From Oscillospiraceae bacterium (GTDB taxonomy: Bacteria > Bacillota > Clostridia > Oscillospirales > Oscillospiraceae), in the NCBI GenBank assembly GCA_902774015.1, contig CACYHB010000005.1, forward strand, positions 1 to 64,000: a DNA stretch of 64,000 nucleotides, read 5' to 3'. The notes beneath the pieces were generated by a model, which saw only the letters and a program-made list of their open reading frames with translations, ran no database searches and was not told where the DNA came from. This document shows, one piece after another, positions 17,204-25,576 of the stretch. How positions within the stretch are numbered: the stretch's first letter is position 1; every line of letters begins with the position of its first letter. The position numbers were made by a program, and so were the translations under genes.

Positions 17204-17503
17204 ATGGCGGAACAGAACAAAACCACCCGCTGGCACGTGATCGTTTCGGGGCAGGTACAGCATGTGGGTTTTCGCTATTCTGCCTGTTACCTGGCCAGGG
17301 GACTCTGCCTGACCGGCTGGGTGGACAACCTGCCGGACGGCCGGGCGGAGCTGGAAGTCCAGGGGCCGGCGGCGCTGCTGCACAGGCTGCTGCTGCAGCT
17401 CAAAAGCCGACCGTACGTCCGCATCACGGAACTGGAGATCCGGGAGATCGAGCCGCTCCCCTGCGACAGGGCTTTTGAGATCCGCGACTGCGGTGAAACC
17501 TGA
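17204..17503 (+). CDS. acyP: Acylphosphatase
   Basis: A 99-residue acylphosphatase. The phosphate-binding loop is GQVQHVGFRYSA, holding the catalytic Arg, and the catalytic Asn is in GWVDNLPDGRAELEVQG. It hydrolyses acyl-phosphates such as acetyl or carbamoyl phosphate. The usual GVGFR is HVGFR here, a tolerated change. A GGGAGG site precedes the ATG. It lies alone between cupin and argS. Confidence 0.93.
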   Translation: MAEQNKTTRWHVIVSGQVQHVGFRYSACYLARGLCLTGWVDNLPDGRAELEVQGPAALLHRLLLQLKSRPYVRITELEIREIEPLPCDRAFEIRDCGET

Positions 17504-17531
17504 AAAAGCAGCGTCTTTTCGGGAAAAAACC

Positions 17532-17559
17532 TTGAGTATTTCCCGATTTGTGCTATAAT
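17532..17559 (+). promoter_or_regulatory. Sigma-A promoter for argS
   Basis: TTGAGT (17532-17537), a 16-base spacer and perfect TATAAT (17554-17559), 78 bases ahead of argS. The leader is too short for a T-box. Confidence 0.75.
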
Positions 17560-17636
17560 AACATTTCCGAGCCCGAAAAGGACGGAAGGCCTTCGCTGAA
17601 GCCGTGCGGAGGCTGCACATACAGGAGGAAGCAGGC

Positions 17637-19295
17637 ATGAGCGATTTCGAAGTCAAGATTTTCAACGCGATCCATGAGGCAGTTCTGGCTCTCTATACGC
17701 TGGATGCGGATGAGACGGTCCTGGTGGTGGAGACGCCCAAGGACCCCAAGCTGGGCGACTATGCCACCAGCGCGCCCATGAAGCTCGCGCGCAATCTGCG
17801 CAAGAACCCCATGGTCATCGCGGAGGAGATCGCGGGCAAACTTGCGGAACTTCTGCCGGAGGCCGAGTCCATCTCCGTCGCGCGCCCGGGTTTTATCAAC
17901 TTCAAGCTGAAGAACACGGCGCTCTCCGCCCTGATCAATCAGGTCATCGAGGCGGGGGAGCATTACGGCGAAAACGAGAGCGGCAAGGGCAAAAAAATCC
18001 TGGTGGAGTGGGTCTCCGCCAACCCGACGGGCGATCTGCACTGCGGCCACGCCCGCAACGCCGCCTGGGGCGACTGCATCTGCCGCATGATGGAGGCAAG
18101 CGGCTGGGACGTGCTGCGCGAGTACTACGTCAACGACGCCGGCAACCAGATCGTCATGCTGGGCGAGAGTCTGACCGCCCGCTACTTTGAGCATTTCGGG
18201 AAAGAATACCCGCTGCCCGAAAACGGCTACCACGCCGAGGATGTGAAGCAGATCGCCGAGGACATCGCGGCGAAGGACGGCGACAAGTGGCTGAGAGCCG
18301 ACCCGAAGGAGCGGCTGGAGTACTTTATGCAGGAGGGCAAGACCCGGGAGCTGGAGAAGATCGACCGGGATCTGAAGCTCTACGGCGTGCAGATCGACTC
18401 CTGGATGCATGAGACTTTCTTCTATGAAAATGACCGCCAGCGCATCCGCGAATGCCTCAAGCGCATGGAGGACATGGGCCTGACCTATGAGAAGGACGGC
18501 GCCCTGTGGTTCAGAAGCACCAATTACGGCGACGAGAAGGACCGCGTCCTGCGCAAGAGCGACGGCACCCTCTCCTACATGACCCCCGATATTGCAAACC
18601 ACGTCCATAAGGTGGAGCGGGGCTACCCCTTCCTGGTGGACCTCTGGGGCGCCGACCACCACTCCTACGTGACGCGCATGCAGGCCGCACTCACGGCCCT
18701 GGGCTATCCCGAGGGCACCCTGGCGGTGGATCTCATCCAGATGGTGCGTATGGTGGAGGACGGCAAGGAAGTCAAGATGTCCAAGCGTACCGGCAACGCC
18801 ATCACCATCCGGGAACTCTGCGAAGACATCGGCGTGGACGCCGCCCGCTGGTTCTTCGCCTCCAAGGACGTGTCCACCCACATGGATCTGGATCTGAAGC
18901 TGGCCCGCTCCAAGGACAACAACAACCCGGTCTTCTACGCCCAGTACGCCCACTCCCGCATGTGTTCGATCCTTTCCAACCCCAAAATGCCGGCTTTCCG
19001 GCAGACGGAGAGCTATGACCGGCTGACCGACGAGAAAGAGCTGCAGCTGCTGAAGATGATCGGCGAGTTTCCCGCGGAGGTGGCAAACGACGCCGCGCTG
19101 CGCAAGCCCAACAAGCTGGCCGACTATATCCTCTCGCTGGTCAAGGTCTTCCACAGCTACTACAACAGCACCAAGGTCTACAATCCGGAGGATCCGGAGC
19201 TGACCAACGAGCGCCTGGGGCTGATCGTGGCGCTGAAGATCACGCTGCGAAACGCCCTCCATCTGATCGGCGTCTCCGCACCGGAGTCGATGTAA
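17637..19295 (+). CDS. argS: Arginyl-tRNA synthetase
   Basis: A 552-residue class I synthetase. The HIGH-type motif is LHCGHARNAAWGD (about residues 133-145) and the KMSKS-type motif VKMSKRTGNA (about 378-387). An N-terminal Arg-tRNA-synthetase domain and a C-terminal DALR anticodon-binding domain ending LRNALHLIGVSAPESM complete the family layout. It charges tRNA-Arg. The start at 17637 follows GGAGGAAGC; an in-frame ATG 33 bases upstream lacks a site. Confidence 0.98.
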   Translation: MSDFEVKIFNAIHEAVLALYTLDADETVLVVETPKDPKLGDYATSAPMKLARNLRKNPMVIAEEIAGKLAELLPEAESISVARPGFINFKLKNTALSALINQVIEAGEHYGENESGKGKKILVEWVSANPTGDLHCGHARNAAWGDCICRMMEASGWDVLREYYVNDAGNQIVMLGESLTARYFEHFGKEYPLPENGYHAEDVKQIAEDIAAKDGDKWLRADPKERLEYFMQEGKTRELEKIDRDLKLYGVQIDSWMHETFFYENDRQRIRECLKRMEDMGLTYEKDGALWFRSTNYGDEKDRVLRKSDGTLSYMTPDIANHVHKVERGYPFLVDLWGADHHSYVTRMQAALTALGYPEGTLAVDLIQMVRMVEDGKEVKMSKRTGNAITIRELCEDIGVDAARWFFASKDVSTHMDLDLKLARSKDNNNPVFYAQYAHSRMCSILSNPKMPAFRQTESYDRLTDEKELQLLKMIGEFPAEVANDAALRKPNKLADYILSLVKVFHSYYNSTKVYNPEDPELTNERLGLIVALKITLRNALHLIGVSAPESM

Positions 19296-19393
19296 GGGAC
19301 AGTGAATCAAGAATCATTGTGCTGTTCCCTCTGGGAACAGGGAAAAAGCTGCGCTGAGCGACACCTTCATTCAACATTTAAGGAGGAGCAGAC

Positions 19394-20023
19394 ATGGACA
19401 AAAACATCGTCAAACGCAACGAGCTTCTGGCCCGGAAGGTCATCAAAGGCCTGGAGAGCCGCAACATGTCCGGCTACTATGCCGCAGACCGGGAAGAGGC
19501 CCTGAAGCTGGCGCTCTCGCTGATCCCCGAGGGCAGCAGCGTCACCATGGGCGGCGGCACCAGCGTACATGAGATCGGGCTGGTCAAGGCGCTCAAGGCC
19601 GGTAATTTCAATTTCATCGACCGTGACGAGATCGCGGACAAGCGCGCGGCAATGCTGATGGCCTATGACGCCGACGTGTTCCTCGCAAGCAGCAACGCCG
19701 TCACCGAGGACGGAGTGCTCGTGAACATCGACGGCAACGCCAACCGCGTCTCCGCTATCGCCCAGGGCCCGAAGAAGGTCGTGATGATCGTGGGCATGAA
19801 CAAGGTCTGCAGCGACGTGGACGGCGCCATGAAGCGCGCCCGCAACGTGGCCGCGCCCATCAACGCCCAGCGCTTCGGCCTCTCCACCCCCTGCGCCAGG
19901 ACCGGCGCCTGCATGGACTGCAAGTCGCCCGATACGATCTGCTGCCAGTTTCTGATCACGCGCTTTTCCCGCCATACGGGCAGGATCCACGTGATCCTGG
20001 TCAACGACACCCTGGGCTTCTGA
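19394..20023 (+). CDS. LUD-domain (lactate utilisation/YkgG-like) protein
   Basis: A 209-residue protein of the LUD superfamily, with VTMGGGTSVHEIGLVKAL near residues 50-67 and ASSNAVTEDGVLVNIDGNAN near 100-119. Family members (LutC/YkgG type) belong to lactate oxidation complexes, but this free-standing clostridial subgroup, with a Cys-rich patch CARTGACMDCKSPDTICC near 165-182, has no firmly known role. The four cysteines suggest metal or Fe-S binding. AAGGAGG lies ahead of the ATG. It is followed after three bases by the DUF4298 gene. Confidence 0.88.
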   Translation: MDKNIVKRNELLARKVIKGLESRNMSGYYAADREEALKLALSLIPEGSSVTMGGGTSVHEIGLVKALKAGNFNFIDRDEIADKRAAMLMAYDADVFLASSNAVTEDGVLVNIDGNANRVSAIAQGPKKVVMIVGMNKVCSDVDGAMKRARNVAAPINAQRFGLSTPCARTGACMDCKSPDTICCQFLITRFSRHTGRIHVILVNDTLGF

Positions 20024-20026
20024 ACC

Positions 20027-20317
20027 ATGGAGAAACGGATAGAGCGCGTCCGGGCCATGGAGGAGCGGCTGAACCGTCTGCTCACCTGGCAGAAGGAACT
20101 GGAGCGCCTCCTGGATGCACTTCCGCTGATCCGGGAGGATGAAGCGATGCTCGAGGCCTATCTGGAGAGCCCGGAATGGCGGGAGGATCTGGAGGCCGAC
20201 GAGGCGGAACGGTTCCCCGCGGATCTGCCGCGCGGCGTTTTGTCGGAGGACGGCATCTGGAATGCCCTGGAGAACCAGCGCGAACTGGAAGACGCGCTGC
20301 GCAACGAATGGGAGTGA
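20027..20317 (+). CDS. DUF4298 family protein
   Basis: A 96-residue highly charged helical protein. The first half is a predicted coiled coil (ERVRAMEERLNRLLTWQKEL); the second half contains the YLESPEWREDLEADEAERFP block typical of DUF4298, followed by LPRGVLSEDGIWNAL. The function of the family is unknown. It starts three bases after the LUD stop and is followed five bases later by the DUF4250 gene, so all three are one transcript. Confidence 0.85.
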   Translation: MEKRIERVRAMEERLNRLLTWQKELERLLDALPLIREDEAMLEAYLESPEWREDLEADEAERFPADLPRGVLSEDGIWNALENQRELEDALRNEWE

Positions 20318-20321
20318 AAAC

Positions 20322-20495
20322 ATGCTGCCGAAAGATCCGATCCTGCTTCTGAGTGTGCTGAACACAAAGCTCCGGGATGCCTATGACTCGCTGGACTCGC
20401 TGTGCGAGGATCTGGATGAGGACCGCGCCGCGCTGGAAGAGAAGCTCAATGCCGCGGGCTTTGCCTACGACGAGGGCAGCAACCGGTTCCGATAA
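20322..20495 (+). CDS. DUF4250 family small protein
   Basis: A 57-residue protein, MLPKDPILLLSVLNTKLRD followed by SLDSLCEDLDEDRAALEEKL, matching the DUF4250 family in both length and sequence pattern. The function is unknown; the fold looks like a small helical (HTH-like) domain. The ATG at 20322 follows GGGAGTGAAAAC. The stop lies at the foot of a terminator, so this is the last gene of the LUD-DUF4298-DUF4250 unit. Confidence 0.88.
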   Translation: MLPKDPILLLSVLNTKLRDAYDSLDSLCEDLDEDRAALEEKLNAAGFAYDEGSNRFR

Positions 20496-20535
20496 AAAAC
20501 CGTGGGATGTGACGCTTCACGTCCCACGGTTTTTT
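20494..20535 (+). terminator. Terminator after the DUF4250 gene
   Basis: A long hairpin (CCGTGGGATGTGA paired with TCACGTCCCACGG, one T-G pair, CGCT loop) has an A-run before it and TTTTTT after it, so it may stop transcription from both sides. Confidence 0.9.
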
Positions 20536-20545
20536 GTGTCCGGCT

Positions 20546-20772
20546 TCAGCCGTTTGCGTTTTGATGCGCTTGAGCGGGAGGAGGATGACGATGCTGAAGA
20601 GCACGTCGACAACCGCGCTTGTGATTCCGGAGCCCGCGCCGCCGAAGAGGCTGAGGCAGAGCCCGACGGCATTCAGCACAGGATGATGATGGCCAGCACA
20701 GCGGCGAAGCCCGCCCTGGAAGATCCACAGAAAGCTGAAACCTTCAATGTACGCGTCGCTTCCTTCATAAAA
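20546..20772 (-). pseudogene. Decayed small membrane protein gene (frameshifted)
   Basis: A good start exists on the minus strand: GGAGGTCATTTT then ATG at 20772, giving MKEATRTLKVSAF. The frame stops after 31 residues at LAIIILC. The next frame continues with a convincing membrane sequence, LNAVGLCLSLFGGAGSGITS and then VVDVLFSIVILLPLKRIKTQ, and a third piece, FSFLWIFQGG, sits between them in that second frame. Joining the pieces needs at least two frame changes. I read this as a small two-helix membrane protein broken by indels. It could instead be a sequencing or assembly error. Confidence 0.5.
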
Positions 20773-20864
20773 TGACCTCCTTTGTACCGAATCGAAAACC
20801 GACGCAGGATAGCTGCATCACAGCTTCAGGGATCCAACAAATGTCCAGCAGGCACATAACAAAT

Positions 20865-20899
20865 AAAAAGCAGGAGCTGCGCACATGGCGCAGCTCCTG
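20865..20899 (-). terminator. Terminator after the tandem flavin reductase
   Basis: A 12-base perfect stem (CAGGAGCTGCGC at 20871-20882 with GCGCAGCTCCTG at 20888-20899) is followed on the minus strand by CTTTTTATTTG. It lies 28 bases after the reductase stop codon. Confidence 0.9.
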
Positions 20900-20926
20900 T
20901 CGTATCGTTTTGTGTTTTGTTGATAA

Positions 20927-22606
20927 TCAGCGATCGGCGTATGCCGCGGCGGAAGCGCCCGCGATGCGGCCGAAGACGATGAAGTCGCACACGGCGTTGC
21001 CGCCCACGCGGTTGCCGCCGTGGATGCCGCCCGTGGTCTCACCGGCTGCGAAGAGACCGGGAATCACATTACCCTCGGTGTCGATGACCTGGGCCTGGGT
21101 GTCGATCTTGATGCCGCCCATGGTGTGGTGGATGCCCGGGGCGATCTTGATAGCGTAGTAGGGGGCGGTGGAGATGTCGATCATGCTGACCGCGCTGCGT
21201 CCGAAGTCCTTATCTTCGCCGGCTTCGACAAAGGCGTTCCAGTTCTCCATGGTCTCCGCGAAGTTTGCGATCGCGTCTCCCTCCAGACCCATGGCCTGGG
21301 CCAGCTCCTCATAGGTCTCACCGGAGACGGCATAGCCGCCGTCGATGAACTTGTGGGTCAGGGCGACCTCGTCCACCAGACCCTGGTCGAAGACGATGAA
21401 GGCATAGGCACCGGGCTGCTTGAGCTCGGCCTGAGAGACCACGTCGCGGCCGGCCATGTCGTTGACAAAGCGCTTGCCCTCGGCATTGACCAGGATGGCG
21501 CCGTGACTGCGCACAGACTCGGACACCAGCAGACCGTTCTGCTGAATGACAGTCGGGTGCAGCTGGATCTGCTCCATGTCCACGGTGTCGGCGCCGATAG
21601 CCTGGGCCATCAGGATGCCGTCGCCCTGGGCGCCGGAGTGGTTGGTGGTGACGGCATCAGCCAAAGAGGGGTCAAAGCTCGCCATCAGCTCAAAGTTGGA
21701 GCCGAAGCCGCCGGTGGCCAGCACCACGGAGCGGGCGTTGACATTGATGGTATTGCCCGCTTCCCCTTTGCAGACGACGCCGCGGACGATGCCGAGACTG
21801 TCACGGACGATTTCAGTGGCCTCGGTATTGATCATGATTTGAATGCCAAGCTGATCGGCGTAGGCGCTGAGCTTCTCCACCAGGTAGCTGCCCACGGGGC
21901 GGCCGTCCTCGGGTTTGTGCAGGTACTTGTGCTCGGTGCCGCCGGTGGCAGCGACCTTGGTCAGCGGGGCGCCGATGGAATCGAGCCAGTCAACGGCCTC
22001 GGCGCTGTTCTCGGCCAGAGTCTGCACCAGATCGGGGTTGGCCAGATCGTGGCCCAGACGCAGGGTGTCTGCCACAAAGTTTTCCACGGTGCTGTCGGTG
22101 AGGCCGAGCTCAGCCTGCACCTTGGTGTCGGCCGCATTCATGCCGCCCTCGGCGCGCAGGCTGTTGCCGCCGATGATGGGCATCTTCTCCACGACCAGGA
22201 CCTTCGCGCCCTCCTGGGTGGCGCGCACGGCGGCGGTCAGACCGGCGCCGCCGGCGCCGACCACGACCACGTCGTATTCCAGGGTAACATTCTCAGGGAT
22301 CTCAGCGCTGCCTGCCGCCGCGGCGGAAGGCTCCACCTCAAAGACGGCGGGATCCAAACCGGCCTTCTGCAGGGCCTCACGGATGCCGTTCTTGATGGCA
22401 GTACTGGTGACGGTCGCGCCGGAGATGTCATCCACCAGCAGGCTGTTGGCAGCCACAATGGCGCCTGGCAGCTTCTCGACGGCCACAGAGCCGATGCCCT
22501 GGGTTTCGTTCTGCTCGATGACCTCGACGGCATAAATGCGCTCGGCGTCCGCGGTGACCTGGGTGACCACGGGACCGTCGATGCCGTTGTAGGAGCCGGT
22601 CTCGGT
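20927..22606 (-). repeat. Tandem duplication, copy 2 (C-terminal reductase unit)
   Basis: The coding sequence from TETGSYNGIDGPVVTQ to the stop repeats the preceding unit almost word for word over about 1.65 kb, at both DNA and protein level. Clear divergence is limited to one patch near 21740-21840 and the linker. Confidence 0.92.
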
Positions 22607-24796
22607 GAAGGCCTGGGAGGAGTACTCCGCCGGGGCGATGGCCGCTGCGTATTCTGCCGCAGAGGTGCCGGCAATACGGCCGAACACGATGAAATCGCAT
22701 ACGGCGTTGCCGCCCACGCGGTTGCCGCCGTGGATGCCGCCGGTGGTCTCACCGCAGGCGAAGAGACCGGCGATCACGTCGCCCTCGGTGTCGATGACCT
22801 GGGCCTGGGTGTCGATCTTGATGCCGCCCATGGTGTGGTGGATGCCCGGGGCGATCTTGATGGCGTAGTAGGGAGCGGTGGAGATGTCGATCATGCTCAC
22901 CGCGCTGCGGCCGAAGTCCTTATCCTCGCCGGCAGCGACAGCGGCGTTCCAGTTCTCCATGGTCTCCACGAAGTTTCCGATCGCGTCGCCCTCAAGACCG
23001 AGGTTCTTCGCCAGCTCCTCATAGCTTTCGCCGGAGATGGCGTAGCCGCCGTCGATGAACTTGTGGGTCAGCGCGACCTCGTCCACCAGACCCTGGTCAA
23101 AGACGATAAAAGCGTAGGCGCCGGGCTGCTTGAGCTCGGCCTGGGAGACCACGTCACGGCCGGCCATGTCGTTGACAAAGCGCTTGCCCTCGGCATTGAC
23201 CAGAATGGCGCCGTGGCTGCGCACGGACTCGGACACCAGCAGACCGTTCTGCTGGATAACGGTGGGATGCAGCTGGATCTGCTCCATATCCACGGTGTCG
23301 GCGCCGACGGCCTGGGCCATCATGATGCCGTCGCCCTGGGCGCCGGAGTGGTTGGTGGTGACGGCGTCGGCCAGGGAGGGATCGTAGCTCGCCATCAGTT
23401 CAAAGTTGGAGCCGAAGCCGCCGGTGGCGAGCACCACGGCCTTGGCGTTGATGGTGTAGACGTGCTCGTCGTCCTCGGCCTTGATGCCGCAGGCGCGGGA
23501 GCCGCTCATGAGGATCTCGGTGGCTTTGGTGTTGATCCTGATCTCAATGCCAAGCTGCTCGGCATAGGCGCTGAGCTTCTCCACCAGATAGCTGCCCACG
23601 GGGCGGCCGTCCTCGGGCTTGTGCAGGTACTTGTGTTCCGTGCCGCCGGTGGCAGCCACCTTGGTCAGCGGCGCGCCGATGGAGTCGAGCCAGTCAACGG
23701 CCTCGGCGCTGTTCTCGGCCAGGGTCTGCACCAGATCGGGGTTGGCCAGATCGTGGCCCAGACGCAGGGTGTCGGCGACGAAGTTTTCAACGGTGGAGTC
23801 GGTGATGCCCAGCTCGGCCTGCACCTTGGTGTCGGCCGCGTTCATGCCGCCCTCGGCGCGCAGGCTGTTGCCGCCGATGATGGGCATCTTCTCCACGACC
23901 AGGACCTTCGCGCCCTGCTGGGTGGCGCGCACGGCGGCGGTCAGACCGGCGCCGCCGGCGCCGACCACGACCACGTCGCAGTCAAGGGTCTCTTCGGTCT
24001 TTTCAGCCGGGGCGCCGGCGTTTTCGGGCTCCACCTCAAACACGGCGGGATCCAGGCCGGCCTTGGTGAGGGCCTCGCGGATGCCGTTCTTGATGGCGGT
24101 GCTGGTGACGGTGGCGCCGGAGATGTCATCCACCAGCAGAGAGTTGGCTGCGACGATGGCGCCGGGCAGCTTTTCGACGGCGACGGAGCCGATGCCGACG
24201 GTCTCGTTCTGCTCCAGGACCTGAACGTCATAGATGCGCTCGGCGTCCGCGGTGACCTGCGTGACCACAGGGCCGTCGATGCCGTTGTAGGAGCCGGTCT
24301 CGGTGATCGCGTCGTCCGGGATCTCAACAGGCTCCGCAGGCGCGGCGGGCGCAGCGGGAGCTTCCGCGGGCGCGGGCTCCTCCGCGGGAGCCGCGGCGAC
24401 AAAGCCGAAAGCGGAGGCGTCGAAGCCGCCCTGCGTCAGGGCGTTGGCCACGGCGGCCTTGATGGCCTCGGAGGTGATGGACGCGCCGGAGACGTTGTCC
24501 ACCGCAAGGCTGTTGGCTTCCACGATCTTGCCGGGGAGTTCATCCACGGCCATGGTGCCGATGCCCTCGGTCTCCTCATGGGCGGTGACCGCGACGCCGG
24601 CGATGGTGCTGCCGTCGGTGACGACCTCCACCGCCACGTCGGCATTGCGGCCGGGGGCGGTGCCCGTCAGCGTGACGGCACCCTTGGGGGGCGCGCTGGC
24701 GACGGCACTGGAGATAAGGCTGATGATCAGCGCTGCGACAAGGAACATGCCGCAGCTTGCGCCGATGATATCGAGCAGTTTTTTGTTCTTCTTCAT
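20927..24796 (-). CDS. Membrane-anchored flavin reductase with tandemly duplicated FMN-bind + FAD-binding modules
   Basis: A 1289-residue protein. An N-terminal anchor helix (about residues 8-33) is followed by FMN_bind domain 1 with flavinylation site VSGASITS (about 100), a Pro/Ala/Glu-rich linker, then two near-identical units. Each unit has an FMN_bind domain (DISGATVTS) and an FAD-binding fumarate-reductase-type domain: VVVVGAGGAGLTAAVRA, IQLHPT, GRDVVSQ, GIHHTMGGIK and GGNRVGGNA. Units span about residues 165-710 and 731-1289. The residues that bind and protonate fumarate in flavocytochrome c are kept in both units, but no haem-binding CxxCH exists. It should reduce an external enoate-type acceptor with electrons passed through covalently bound FMN. 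The substrate is unknown. The start at 24796 has GGGAGG. Confidence 0.9.
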   Translation of the reverse strand: MKKNKKLLDIIGASCGMFLVAALIISLISSAVASAPPKGAVTLTGTAPGRNADVAVEVVTDGSTIAGVAVTAHEETEGIGTMAVDELPGKIVEANSLAVDNVSGASITSEAIKAAVANALTQGGFDASAFGFVAAAPAEEPAPAEAPAAPAAPAEPVEIPDDAITETGSYNGIDGPVVTQVTADAERIYDVQVLEQNETVGIGSVAVEKLPGAIVAANSLLVDDISGATVTSTAIKNGIREALTKAGLDPAVFEVEPENAGAPAEKTEETLDCDVVVVGAGGAGLTAAVRATQQGAKVLVVEKMPIIGGNSLRAEGGMNAADTKVQAELGITDSTVENFVADTLRLGHDLANPDLVQTLAENSAEAVDWLDSIGAPLTKVAATGGTEHKYLHKPEDGRPVGSYLVEKLSAYAEQLGIEIRINTKATEILMSGSRACGIKAEDDEHVYTINAKAVVLATGGFGSNFELMASYDPSLADAVTTNHSGAQGDGIMMAQAVGADTVDMEQIQLHPTVIQQNGLLVSESVRSHGAILVNAEGKRFVNDMAGRDVVSQAELKQPGAYAFIVFDQGLVDEVALTHKFIDGGYAISGESYEELAKNLGLEGDAIGNFVETMENWNAAVAAGEDKDFGRSAVSMIDISTAPYYAIKIAPGIHHTMGGIKIDTQAQVIDTEGDVIAGLFACGETTGGIHGGNRVGGNAVCDFIVFGRIAGTSAAEYAAAIAPAEYSSQAFTETGSYNGIDGPVVTQVTADAERIYAVEVIEQNETQGIGSVAVEKLPGAIVAANSLLVDDISGATVTSTAIKNGIREALQKAGLDPAVFEVEPSAAAAGSAEIPENVTLEYDVVVVGAGGAGLTAAVRATQEGAKVLVVEKMPIIGGNSLRAEGGMNAADTKVQAELGLTDSTVENFVADTLRLGHDLANPDLVQTLAENSAEAVDWLDSIGAPLTKVAATGGTEHKYLHKPEDGRPVGSYLVEKLSAYADQLGIQIMINTEATEIVRDSLGIVRGVVCKGEAGNTINVNARSVVLATGGFGSNFELMASFDPSLADAVTTNHSGAQGDGILMAQAIGADTVDMEQIQLHPTVIQQNGLLVSESVRSHGAILVNAEGKRFVNDMAGRDVVSQAELKQPGAYAFIVFDQGLVDEVALTHKFIDGGYAVSGETYEELAQAMGLEGDAIANFAETMENWNAFVEAGEDKDFGRSAVSMIDISTAPYYAIKIAPGIHHTMGGIKIDTQAQVIDTEGNVIPGLFAAGETTGGIHGGNRVGGNAVCDFIVFGRIAGASAAAYADR
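22650..24304 (-). repeat. Tandem duplication, copy 1 (N-terminal reductase unit)
   Basis: The first copy of the about 1.65 kb unit runs from TETGSYNGIDGPVVTQ to GRIAGTSAAEY. A short linker, AAIAPAEYSSQAF, separates it from copy 2. Confidence 0.92.
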
Positions 24797-24850
24797 GACT
24801 TCCTCCCGAACTTGTTTTTGGGAAAATCCGTGCGGGACAAACATAAATCT

Positions 24851-24879
24851 ATATTAACGGATTCACAGGGGAAATGCAA
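24851..24879 (-). promoter_or_regulatory. Sigma-A promoter for the tandem flavin reductase
   Basis: On the minus strand TTGCAT (24874-24879), a 17-base spacer and TAATAT (24851-24856), 55 bases ahead of the start codon. Confidence 0.7.
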
Positions 24880-24947
24880 GATAAAGTTACAGAAGTGTGT
24901 CAAAAAACGGCGGCGTGAACAGCCCCCTTTTTCGGACGGGGGAACGG

Positions 24948-24989
24948 AAAAAACCGACTGAGGAAAGCCGGTCGGCTTGTCCTCAGTCG
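24948..24989 (-). terminator. Terminator of the VTT-BMP-phosphoesterase operon
   Basis: The hairpin CGACTGAGGA (24955-24964) with TCCTCAGTCG (24980-24989), plus an inner AAGCCG/CGGCTT stem, is followed on the minus strand by GGTTTTTT. The TGA stop of the phosphoesterase gene lies inside the stem. Confidence 0.88.
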
Positions 24990-25576
24990 ATTTCCAGTAT
25001 GTATTTGCCGCAGGCGTTGATGAGGGTGGTGTCGCCGTACTGCAGGATGCGGGGCTGGCGGGAGCCGTAGTTCAGGTGGATGTGCCCGTGCACCAGATAG
25101 CGGGGCTTCCACTTGTCCAGCAGAGGCAGAAAAGCCTCAAAGCCCCGGTGGGTGACGTCGTCCAGATCGCCGTAGCCGCGCACCGGCGCGTGGGTCAGCA
25201 CAAGGTCCACGCCGCCTGCCCGGCGGATCTTCCAGCCCAGCTTCCGGATGCGGCGCTGCATCTGGCGCTCGGAGTACTGGTGCGGCCCCTTGTTATACAG
25301 AGGGCAGCCGCCTAGCCCCAGGATGCGAAGCCCGTTTACCTTCACGAGCTTGCCGTCGATGCAGTCGCAGCCCTCGGGCGGGTTGTTTTCGTAGCGCCCA
25401 TCGTGGTTGCCGTGGACGTAGAGCACCGGCCGGTTCGCCATGGTGACCAGGAAGCTCAGATACTCCGGCCTCAGATCCCCGGCGGAGAGAATCAGGTCGA
25501 TGCCGGCCAGCCGCCCGGGCCTGTAGTAGTCCCAGAGATACTTATCCTCCTCATCGGAGACAAGCAGGATCTTCAC
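24983..25576 (-). CDS. Calcineurin-like metallophosphoesterase
   Basis: A 197-residue YfcE/MJ0936-type phosphoesterase with the family's metal-binding motifs in order: ILSAGDLRPEY, VHGNHDGRY, LTHAPVRGYGD and LVHGHIHLNYG. It should hydrolyse a phosphodiester or phosphomonoester with a two-metal centre. The first motif is SDEEDKYLW instead of the usual DxH, so one metal ligand may differ. Its start overlaps the BMP-protein stop by four bases (ATGA), implying coupled translation and perhaps a shared nucleotide-related task. Confidence 0.88.
   Translation of the reverse strand: MKILLVSDEEDKYLWDYYRPGRLAGIDLILSAGDLRPEYLSFLVTMANRPVLYVHGNHDGRYENNPPEGCDCIDGKLVKVNGLRILGLGGCPLYNKGPHQYSERQMQRRIRKLGWKIRRAGGVDLVLTHAPVRGYGDLDDVTHRGFEAFLPLLDKWKPRYLVHGHIHLNYGSRQPRILQYGDTTLINACGKYILEID

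Noticed and set aside
17504..17636. T-box riboswitch ahead of argS
   Set aside because: The leader after the promoter is only about 75 bases, with no T-box consensus or terminator.
20322..20770. Plus-strand frame reading through the terminator after DUF4250
   Set aside because: It crosses a strong terminator, has no start site of its own and has the composition of an antisense frame.
20927..24961. Very long open frame on the plus strand opposite the tandem flavin reductase
   Set aside because: It is a GC-bias shadow rich in His, Gly, Val and Asp, with no domain motif and no suitable ribosome site; the minus strand has clear catalytic motifs, a promoter and a terminator.
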